Shown here: piece after piece, positions 5,598-13,600 of the stretch
Layout: the number at the start of each line of letters is the position of its first letter
How positions within the stretch are numbered: the stretch's first letter is position 1
Origin: an uncultured Porticoccus sp.
GTDB lineage: Bacteria; Pseudomonadota; Gammaproteobacteria; Pseudomonadales; Porticoccaceae
Direction of reading: 5' to 3'
Assembly (NCBI GenBank): GCA_950063125.1
Contig: CATLZI010000022.1
Coordinates: 1-14,495, forward strand
Length of the DNA stretch: 14,495 nt
Notes under the pieces: generated by a model
What the model saw: only the letters and a program-made list of their open reading frames with translations
Told to the model about the DNA's origin: nothing
Databases searched by the model: none
Position numbers and translations under genes: made by a program

Positions 5598-6739
5598 GCA
5601 CCAACAGGCCCGACGACGAATACGGTCAAAACACGGCTCTCCCACCCTCTTACGAACCGGGAAGAAAATGGTCACTGCGTTGCCGCGCACTGCTGATCAC
5701 CGCCGTCTATGCCATTGTGGCCAGTTTGTGGATCTATGCCTCTGACCACGCACTGATGGCATTGGCAGCCGATACCGAAATATTCAGTCGCTGGAGCGTG
5801 TACAAGGGGATTGGATTTGTCCTGGTCACCTCGCTGTTATTACTGCTGCTGATCTGGTGGGCCTTCGGTGCCCTGGAGAAAGCGTATACCGACCTCAAAA
5901 CACTGAACCAGAATCTGGAAAAGAGGGTCAGGGCACGCACGCACGAGCTGGAATCGGTGGCCACCCGCGCGGAAACCGCAGACCAGTTGAAGTCATCTTT
6001 TCTGGCCACAATGTCCCACGAGTTACGGACCCCACTCAACTCGATCATCGGTTTTACCGGCATTATCCTGCAGGGAATGGCGGGGCCCATCACCCGGGAA
6101 CAGAAAAAACAACTGGGCATGGTCCGCAGCAGTGCCCGCCACTTGCTGGATCTGATCAACGACGTTCTAGATATCTCCAAAATCGAAGCCGGGCAGTTAC
6201 AGATCCGACGGGAGCCTTTTGACCTGACCGACGCAATCGACCGAGTTATCGGGAGTGTTCGGCCACTGGCAGAAAAGAAAGGTCTGTCACTTCACAGGGA
6301 TATCGCAGCCGGTTTATCCACCATGCGCAGTGATCGTCGACGGGTTGAACAAATTCTGCTGAATCTGTTGAACAACGCCATCAAATTCACGGACCAGGGC
6401 AGTGTCGCACTGCATGTGGAGCTGGAACCGGCATGGATACCCCCAGCTACGGTCGATGATGCAAATAACGGTACTTCACCACGCAGTGAGCAACCGGTAA
6501 CGGCTGTTCGATTCCAAGTCACCGATACCGGCATTGGTATCCGACCGGAAGATATAGAGCAGTTATTCAAACCTTTCAACCAGGTCGACAGTGGCCTGAC
6601 CCGTCAACATGACGGCACCGGGTTGGGATTGGCCATCTGCAGCCGCTTGACCGACCTGCTCGGCGGCACGATCAAGGTGCACAGTCAATGGTCACAGGGC
6701 AGTGAATTTACCGTGATATTGCCACTGGAGCTACCATGA
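5594..6739 (+). CDS. Membrane sensor histidine kinase
   Basis: This 381-residue kinase has two membrane helices (about 32-50 and 72-93) separated by only about 20 residues outside the membrane, then a coiled coil (about 95-130), HisKA (133-200) and HATPase (245-381). H142 in SHELRTP is the phosphoacceptor. N257 and N261 form the N-box, DTGIGI (311-316) G1, and GTGLGLAI (341-348) G2. The N-terminal pair carries the pattern WIYASDHAL, then YKGIGFVLVTSLLLL, which recurs at the start of many PAS, GGDEF and kinase sensors; its ligand is unknown. An insertion rich in Pro, Asn and Ser (281-300) sits between the N and G1 boxes. The start shares ATGA with the leader ORF and the stop shares ATGA with the response regulator, its probable partner. 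Confidence 0.95.
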   Translation: MSTNRPDDEYGQNTALPPSYEPGRKWSLRCRALLITAVYAIVASLWIYASDHALMALAADTEIFSRWSVYKGIGFVLVTSLLLLLLIWWAFGALEKAYTDLKTLNQNLEKRVRARTHELESVATRAETADQLKSSFLATMSHELRTPLNSIIGFTGIILQGMAGPITREQKKQLGMVRSSARHLLDLINDVLDISKIEAGQLQIRREPFDLTDAIDRVIGSVRPLAEKKGLSLHRDIAAGLSTMRSDRRRVEQILLNLLNNAIKFTDQGSVALHVELEPAWIPPATVDDANNGTSPRSEQPVTAVRFQVTDTGIGIRPEDIEQLFKPFNQVDSGLTRQHDGTGLGLAICSRLTDLLGGTIKVHSQWSQGSEFTVILPLELP

Positions 6740-7134
6740 AAGAACCCCGCCTCGATATTCTGGTCATTGAAGACAATGAACTCAATCGCTACCTGCTGAC
6801 TTTTTTACTGGAACACCGCGGCCACCGCGTCAGATCAGCCACCGACGGACCGGCAGGCATTGCACTGGCCAAAGCGCTGTTGCCCGACCTGATTCTGCTG
6901 GATATACAATTACCGACCATGCATGGGTATGAGGTGGCGGCAACCCTGCGCGAGGTCGAGTCAGTGGGCAATATCCCCATTATCGCAGTGACCTCCCACG
7001 CCATGGCGGGTGATCGCGAGAAAGCACTGGCAGCGGGCTGTAGTGGTTATATCGAAAAGCCCATCGACCCCGATACTTTTGTTGATGAGGTGGAAAGTGT
7101 CTGCTGGCAGTCTCCGGACATGGAAAGCAGCTGA
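6736..7134 (+). CDS. Single-domain response regulator (receiver only)
   Basis: This 132-residue stand-alone receiver domain has E12-D13 in the acidic pocket, phosphoacceptor D56 (LILLDIQLP), T86 (IIAVTSH) and K108 (YIEKP), so all signalling residues are present. It has no output domain, as in DivK- or CheY-like shuttles, and would act through protein contact or as a phosphate carrier in a relay. GGAG (6727-6730) five bases before the ATG supports the start. Its ATG overlaps the kinase stop by four bases, and its TGA overlaps the next ATG by one base. The adjacent membrane kinase is the likely donor; the hybrid kinase downstream is a possible partner. Confidence 0.95.
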   Translation: MKEPRLDILVIEDNELNRYLLTFLLEHRGHRVRSATDGPAGIALAKALLPDLILLDIQLPTMHGYEVAATLREVESVGNIPIIAVTSHAMAGDREKALAAGCSGYIEKPIDPDTFVDEVESVCWQSPDMESS

Positions 7135-9197
7135 TGTCGCGAATCCTCATCGTTGATGACCGGGAAGAAAACCTCTATTACCTGGAGACGCTGCTCATCA
7201 GCCACGGTTATCAGGTCGATACTGCCAGCCAGGGCAACGAAGCACTGGAGAAGGCGCGCAACACCCCTCCCGACATGATTGTCTCTGATCTGTTGATGCC
7301 CATCATGGACGGTTACACGCTGCTCCAGCAATGGAAATCCGACTCCCGCCTCTCGCATATCCCATTCATTATCTACACCGCCACCTACACCGAGGAAAGT
7401 GACCGTGAGCTGGCCCTGGATCTGGGTGCCGATGCCTTTATCCTCAAGTCTGCCGAGCCTGAAGCTTTTCTCAAAGTCCTCTGGCAGATACAGGATCAAC
7501 CCCATATCGCCAAACCTATTGCGACCAGTCCCGTCGGCCTCGATGAAAAGACAATTCTGAAGACCTATAACCAGACACTGGTTCGCAAACTGGAAGAAAA
7601 ATCCCGTCAATTGGAAATCGCCAACCGGGCTTTACAGAAGGACATTGCCCGCCGGGAAGCCACGGAAGCGGCGCTTCGGGTCAGCGTGGAGCGATTCCGG
7701 TTATTGGCCCAGGCCACCAGTGATGCCGCCTGGGACTGGGATATGCTCAGTGACAATCGCTGGTGGAATGATGGCTTCACACAGCTCTTTGGCCACCGTC
7801 GCGCCGACTCACAACCTGACGACGCCGCCTGGGCTGCGCTGATTCACCCCGATGATCGGGAGGAGGTGCTGGCCGGACGCCGACTGGCCATTTCCCAAAA
7901 TGGCAACAATCATTGGTCCGCCAGCTATCGTTTCAGATGTGCAGATGGTCATTGGGCGCAGGTGGAGGATCGCGGCCATCTGATTCGCGATGACCACGGC
8001 ACCGTCATCCGGATGGTCGGTGGCATGACCGATATCACAAACCGCATCTCAATGGAAAAACAACTTCACCGGGCACAACGGCTGGAGGCTCTGGGTATGC
8101 TGACCGGCGGGGTCGCCCATGATTTCAACAACCTGCTCACGGTGGTGATGGGCAACGCGCAAATTCTGGAAGACACGCTGCACGACCACCCCGACCATCA
8201 AAGGCTGGCAAGAATGATCACAGAAGCAGCTGAACGCGGAGCGGATCTGACCCACCGCCTGCTGGCATTTGCCCGGCAACAGAGCCTCACCCCGAGGGCT
8301 GTAAACCTGAATCAACTGGTACTCGGCATCGAGCCGCTACTGCAGCGAACACTGGGCAGCAATATTGTAATCACCCTGGAACTCGATTCCCGGCTGCCGG
8401 CAGTCTACGTGGACCCTTCAGAACTGGAACACGCGCTGCTGAACCTGTGTGTCAACGGACGCAATGCCATGCCACTGGGCGGCGACCTGACCATCTCAAC
8501 ACGTGCTACACAGACGAGCGACTCAACCGAGCTGGATTTGAGTCGTGGCCAATATGTCGCGTTATCGATAACCGATACGGGCACCGGCATAGCCCCCGAG
8601 CTTGTGGATCGGTTGTTTGAGCCTTTCTTCACCTCTGCAGAACAGGGTGCCGGTACGGGGCTGGGTTTGGCAATGGTACACGGGTTCATCAACCAGTCTG
8701 GCGGACAGATCAGTGTCCACTCAAAACCGGGGGATGGCAGCACCTTCCTGCTGTATCTGCCTGTCTCCGACCAGCCACCGACACCGCTGCCGGTTGACGA
8801 GAAACCATCTGAAAATATCGGCGGCAATGAATCAATCCTGTTGGTAGAGGACGACCACCTGGTACAAAATGTTGTTAAACACCAACTAGAATCACTGGGT
8901 TATCAGGTCATCACGGCAACCGATGGCCAGCAGGCACTCAATCTGTTGCGCGAAGGCAATGCGGTTGACCTGCTGTTCACCGATTTGCGCATGCCCGGTA
9001 TGGGCGGCAGGCAGCTTGCCCAGCTGGCCAGTGAGCAATACCCCCACCTGAAGATACTGTTCACCACCGGATTTGCCGGCCACGACGATGAAGGCGACGG
9101 GCTGCAAGACAACACTAACCTCATCAGAAAACCCTACCACCGGTCTGAACTTGCCCAATGCCTGCGACGGGTGCTGACGCAGCAGGACAACACATGA
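7134..9197 (+). CDS. Hybrid histidine kinase REC-PAS-HisKA-HATPase-REC
   Basis: This 687-residue soluble protein has no membrane helix. Domains in order: REC1 (1-120; D8, D9, phosphoacceptor D52, T82, K105), a coiled coil (145-185), a PAS_3-type PAS/PAC (187-303, with WDWDMLSDNRWWNDGF), HisKA (315-380; H329 in GGVAHDFNNLL), HATPase (425-545; N441, DTGTGI 481-486, GAGTGLGLAM 505-514), and REC2 (566-680; E572-D573-D574, D617, T644, K666). All phosphotransfer residues are intact. The N-terminal REC suggests its kinase is switched by upstream phosphorylation, plausibly from the membrane kinase. The AHDFNNLL-type H-box belongs to the class commonly joined to a C-terminal REC. GGAAAG (7122-7127) precedes the start, which overlaps the previous stop as TGATG. 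Its C-terminal half resembles that of the big kinase at the window's end. Confidence 0.96.
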   Translation: MSRILIVDDREENLYYLETLLISHGYQVDTASQGNEALEKARNTPPDMIVSDLLMPIMDGYTLLQQWKSDSRLSHIPFIIYTATYTEESDRELALDLGADAFILKSAEPEAFLKVLWQIQDQPHIAKPIATSPVGLDEKTILKTYNQTLVRKLEEKSRQLEIANRALQKDIARREATEAALRVSVERFRLLAQATSDAAWDWDMLSDNRWWNDGFTQLFGHRRADSQPDDAAWAALIHPDDREEVLAGRRLAISQNGNNHWSASYRFRCADGHWAQVEDRGHLIRDDHGTVIRMVGGMTDITNRISMEKQLHRAQRLEALGMLTGGVAHDFNNLLTVVMGNAQILEDTLHDHPDHQRLARMITEAAERGADLTHRLLAFARQQSLTPRAVNLNQLVLGIEPLLQRTLGSNIVITLELDSRLPAVYVDPSELEHALLNLCVNGRNAMPLGGDLTISTRATQTSDSTELDLSRGQYVALSITDTGTGIAPELVDRLFEPFFTSAEQGAGTGLGLAMVHGFINQSGGQISVHSKPGDGSTFLLYLPVSDQPPTPLPVDEKPSENIGGNESILLVEDDHLVQNVVKHQLESLGYQVITATDGQQALNLLREGNAVDLLFTDLRMPGMGGRQLAQLASEQYPHLKILFTTGFAGHDDEGDGLQDNTNLIRKPYHRSELAQCLRRVLTQQDNT

Positions 9198-9412
9198 TAT
9201 ATCACGATTGCCTCAACCCCGGAAAACCGGCAGTCGCCCGGCGGTCAACAACCACTGTCTCCCTGCAGACCAAACAGCTTTCGAGCGGACTTGATACAAC
9301 CCGCACAATACCGCATGCTGGTTTGGACTATGGTGGATTTGATCACGGATTATCTTTCTGGCCAGACACGTCTCTTCGCCAGACAAACATACGAATAACA
9401 AAGGTCTGGTAA
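9194..9412 (+). CDS. Small ORF of 72 codons, unknown function, overlapping both neighbours
   Basis: I do not recognise this product. It fits the spacing rule of the operon exactly: its ATG overlaps the hybrid kinase stop as ATGA, its TAA overlaps the REC-EAL ATG as TAATG, and AGGA (9184-9187) lies six bases before its start. The predicted 72-residue peptide starts MIYHDCLNPGKP, is polar and rich in Thr, and has no clear membrane segment, signal peptide or known motif. Against a real gene, all four isoleucines use ATA and several other codons are uncommon in the neighbours. If it is not coding, the 214 bp would be the only real spacer in the operon. It may couple translation from the kinase to the phosphodiesterase. 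Confidence 0.4.
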   Translation: MIYHDCLNPGKPAVARRSTTTVSLQTKQLSSGLDTTRTIPHAGLDYGGFDHGLSFWPDTSLRQTNIRITKVW

Positions 9413-10617
9413 TGACATTAAGGCCCCCCGATAAACGACTGCTGGTACTCGATGATGATGCCGATGTCAGCTTTACCATCTGCACCATTGCCAAAAGTGC
9501 CGGTCACGATGCCCGCGCCACAACCAGTGCCGACGAGTTTCTTCACCTGGTTGCAGACTGGGCCCCTTCACATCTGATAGTCGACCTGGCCATGCCGGAA
9601 GTGGATGGTGTCGAGATACTGAAACGTCTGGCCGATGTCGCCTTTGATGGCGCCGTGATTGTTGCCAGCGGTCTGGGCAACAGGGTGCTGGAGGCTGCGG
9701 GTCGAGCCGCCGCAGAAAATGGTCTCAATGTCTCGGGAGTGCTGGGCAAGCCCTTTACCCCCAACCGACTCCGCGAGCTGCTCAGCGACAAGACCCATCA
9801 GCCTCCACTCAAGGCCCCCGAAAACTGGCCACAGGAATTTCAGGTCACCCGGCAAACCCTCACCGCGGGACTCGCTGAACAGCAAATAGGGGTCTATTAC
9901 CAGCCCAAAGTCTCCTGTGCCACAGGAAAATGCATTGGCTTTGAGGCGTTGGCCCGATGGCACCACCCCGATATTGGCATCATCATGCCCGACCGCTTCA
10001 TTCCGCTGGCGGAAGAAACCGGTTTGATCGGTGAGCTGACCCGGCAGGTATTTGGCCAAGCTCTTCGCTGGTTTGCCGAATCGTTTCGCGGCACCGCCAG
10101 CACCATCGCCCTGAACATGTCCGCCAGGGTGATAGCGGACGCCGGCCTATCCGAGTGGCTGATGACCCAGTGTCAGGTGCTGGGTCTGGACCCTCACCAG
10201 ATTGTGCTTGAGATTACCGAAAGCAGCAGTATGGAAAACCCGATCATGATGCTGGAATTTCTGACCCAGTTCCGTATCAAGGGTTTCAGCCTGTCGATTG
10301 ATGATTTCGGGGTGGGCTACTCATCCCTGATTCAGCTGGCACGATTGCCGTTCTCGGAAATGAAAATTGACAAAATGTTTGTCATCTCGGCACCGCAGTC
10401 CGAGGAATCACAGAAAATTGCCGCGGCGATCGTCGGCCTGGCCAGGGCACTGGGGCTACTGGTGACCGCCGAAGGCGTGGAAGACCAATGGACACTGTCT
10501 TTCCTCGCCGAGATTGGTTGCGATACAGCCCAGGGATATTTTATTGGCCGGCCGATGCCACCGGATGCCACCCTCACCTGGCTGATGAGCCCACCGGCAT
10601 CCAACGGGGTTCGTTAA
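9412..10617 (+). CDS. REC-EAL response regulator, c-di-GMP phosphodiesterase
   Basis: This 401-residue protein has an N-terminal receiver (9-122; D14, D15, phosphoacceptor D58 in LIVDLAMP, S86 in place of the usual Thr, K113) and a C-terminal EAL domain (about 145-395). The EAL catalytic set is complete: E178 (FEALARW), N235 (ALNMSAR), E267 (LEITES), D297-D298 (SIDDFGVGYSS), K318 (MKIDK), E354 (AEGVED) and Q374 (TAQGY). It should hydrolyse c-di-GMP to pGpG in the cytoplasm under phosphorylation control. It has no GGDEF domain. AAGG (9401-9404) lies seven bases before the ATG. It is the only enzymatic output in the visible operon. Its stop overlaps the next ATG as TAATG. Confidence 0.96.
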   Translation: MTLRPPDKRLLVLDDDADVSFTICTIAKSAGHDARATTSADEFLHLVADWAPSHLIVDLAMPEVDGVEILKRLADVAFDGAVIVASGLGNRVLEAAGRAAAENGLNVSGVLGKPFTPNRLRELLSDKTHQPPLKAPENWPQEFQVTRQTLTAGLAEQQIGVYYQPKVSCATGKCIGFEALARWHHPDIGIIMPDRFIPLAEETGLIGELTRQVFGQALRWFAESFRGTASTIALNMSARVIADAGLSEWLMTQCQVLGLDPHQIVLEITESSSMENPIMMLEFLTQFRIKGFSLSIDDFGVGYSSLIQLARLPFSEMKIDKMFVISAPQSEESQKIAAAIVGLARALGLLVTAEGVEDQWTLSFLAEIGCDTAQGYFIGRPMPPDATLTWLMSPPASNGVR

Positions 10618-13600
10618 TGGCTATCCCCGGAGACATCCTTTTCGAATGCCACCCGGATCCAATGTGGATCTATGATCTGGAAACTCTGCGCTTTCTTGAC
10701 GTCAACGATGCCGCCATCGCCAAATACGGCTATTCCCGGGACGAATTCCTCGCCATGACTATCGAAGATATTCGACCAACGGAAGATGTTCCCAGGTTAC
10801 TCGAAAATATCGCCAGTTCGGTTGTGGGTTTTAATGACGCAGGCATCTGGCGCCACCGCCTCAAGTCCGGGGAGATTATCTCGGTCGTGATCACCGCACA
10901 TACACTTGACCATGATGGCACCAGGGCCGAGTTGGTCTCCGCCCGGGATGTCACCCGGTTACTGGCACTGGAAGAAGATAAAGCCAACTACCTGAATCAG
11001 GAGCAGGTTTTACGGCAGGAGGCCGAGGCCTCGGCCCATCTGTTTCAGTCCCTGTTCGAGTCGGCGCCCGGTAAGTTTCTGGTCCTGACCCCCGACGAAT
11101 TCAAAATTGTCGCCGCCAGCGATGCCTACCTCAATGCCACCAGCACCCGCCGCCAGGACATCAAGGGCAGACGAATGTTTGATGTTTTCCCCGATGACCC
11201 CGATGACAGCAAAGCCGACGGCGTCCGGAATCTACGGGCCTCACTGGAACAGGTCAAAGTGACCGGCATGTCCGATATTCTGCCGGTTCAGCGCTACCCC
11301 ATCCCCCGCCCGAAAGACCAGGGCGGCGGATTCGCCGAGCACTTCTGGAGTTGTATTCACACCCCCATTAAAGGGGCCGACGGCAACATTGTGTTCATTA
11401 TGCTCCGGGCCGAGGATGTCACAGAATTTGTCTACTCGGCCGAGGGGCGACTGGCAGCCTCCGGATCCACTGTCACGGAGAAACACGACGCTGCCCAGCT
11501 GGAGCTGGATATCCTGTTGCGTTCCCGCGAGTTGAAAATTGCCAACAGTCGCCTGCAGGAACAGGAAGCCAGTCTGCGCACAGCCAAACGACTGCTGAAG
11601 CTGGGTATATGGAAACTCAATCTCGACAGCGATGTGCTCAGTTGGTCTGATGATATCTACGAAATGTACGATATCGCCCCCGAGGACTTTGGCCACTGCT
11701 TTGATGCCTACCTGGGATTAATGCACCCGGATGACCGGCAGGGTCTGGTAGACGAGTTGAACAGTTTTCTGGAAAAGCCCGATGCGCCGCTGCAGTTCCG
11801 TCACAGAATCCCCAAGCCTGATGGCAGCATTATGCACGTTCAGGGCATGGGCGAGCTGGCCAATACTGCCGATGGACGCCTGCTCACCGGGGTGGTACAG
11901 AACATTACCGATCAGGTTCTGGCCGACAGTCAATTGGCCGAGGCCTCCAGCCTGCAACGGATTGCAGGGCAGGCAGCCCATTTGGGAGGCTGGCGTTTTG
12001 ACCTTCAGACAAAAACCATGAAATGGTCAATAGAGACCGCCGACATTCACGATGTCGGGCCGGACTTTCAACCCACACTGCAGGAAGCCATCAACTTTTA
12101 CCTGCCGGAATATCGCAACCGCTTTCGACGCATCTTTGATGCCTGCGCTGAACGGGGTGAATCCTTCAGTGAGGTGATGCCGAAGATTACTGCCACCGGC
12201 AGACCCATCTGGGTGCGCAGCACCGGTGAAGCTGAATACGACGCCGAGGGCAACATCTGTGCTGTGCGCGGTGCCTTCCAGGATATTACCGATCACATCA
12301 ACGCACGGGAACAATCGAAGACGTTATCTCAACAGCTGGAACAGACCCTGGAGAGTATGAGCGATGGCTTCTTCACACTCGACAGGGACTTCAATTTCAC
12401 CTTCGTCAACGACGAATTTTGCCGAGTCCTCAACAAACGCCGGGATGCGCTGATCGGCAACAATATCCGGCAATGCTTTCCGGCTGCTGCGAATTCCGCT
12501 TTCCGCATTGAGTATGAGGCTGCCCTTGCCACACAGACGACACGTACGTTTACCCAGCATTACAGCGAACTGAATCTCTGGCTGCGGGTAAAAGCCTATC
12601 CCTCGATCGACGGACTCGCCATCTATTTTCAGGATGTCACCCAGGAGCGGGCCAGAGAGCAACACCTGCGACTGCTGGAATCCGCCGTCTCCCGGCAAAA
12701 TGATATTTTGCTGATCACGGAAGCAGAGCCCATGGATGAACCTGAGGGGCCCAGGATCATCTATGTCAACGATGCCTTCGAGCGACGCACCGGGTATCGC
12801 CGTGAGGAGGTCATCGGCCAGACGCCGCGCTTCCTGCAGGGTCCAAAAACCCAGCAGGCAGAGCTGGATCGCATCCGTGAGGCCCTCACCCATTGGCAAC
12901 CGGTGCGCTCTGAACTGATCAACTACACCAAAAGTGGTGATGAGTTTTGGCTGGAAATAGATATTGTCCCACTGGCGGACGAAACCGGCTGGTTTACCCA
13001 CTGGGTTGCAGTAGAGCGGGATATCACTGACCGGAAAATGGCCGAGCAGGCTGTCAGACAGAGCGACGAGCGGTTTCAACTGGTCACCAAAGCCACCAAC
13101 GATGTGATCTGGGACTGGGATCTGGTTGAGGACAGCCTGTGGTGGAACGACAACCTGAGAACCATGTTCGGCCACGACCCGGCACAGATCAGTAACAGTT
13201 TGCAGTTCTGGGTCGAGCATATTCATCCGGATGACCGCAATAGTCTGCTCTCAGAACTCTATGCCGTGTTTAACAGCGACGCACTGACCTGGCAGGCGGA
13301 ATACCGGTTTATCCACGCCAATGGCAAGGCACTGTCCGTGGTGGATCGGAGCTTTATTACACGGGACACCTCAGGCAAGGCCATACGAATGGTTGGCAGC
13401 ATGGTGGATGTCACCGAACTGCAGGAAATGGATGAACGGCTACGCCAGTCACAGAAACTGGAAGCGGTTGGCCACCTCACCGGCGGCATTGCCCACGACT
13501 TCAACAATCTGCTCACTGTGATATTGGGCAACGCCGAATTCATGCAGGAGCAGCTCACCGATCAGCCCGATCTGAAACGGCTGGCAGAAATGACTGTCAC

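Noticed and set aside
9362..9409. CCAGAC (9362-9367 and 9379-9384) could pair with GTCTGG (9404-9409) just before the REC-EAL start
   Set aside because: Only six base pairs with a long loop; such matches are expected by chance at this length. It might matter for translation coupling but is not supported enough to annotate.
9412..10617. Possible degenerate GGDEF domain beside the EAL domain
   Set aside because: The region before the EAL domain is fully accounted for by a receiver; no GGDEF-like motif or space for one exists.
12672..13040. Blue-light LOV photoreceptor domain in the large kinase
   Set aside because: The motif reads GQTPRFLQ, without the cysteine needed for the flavin adduct.
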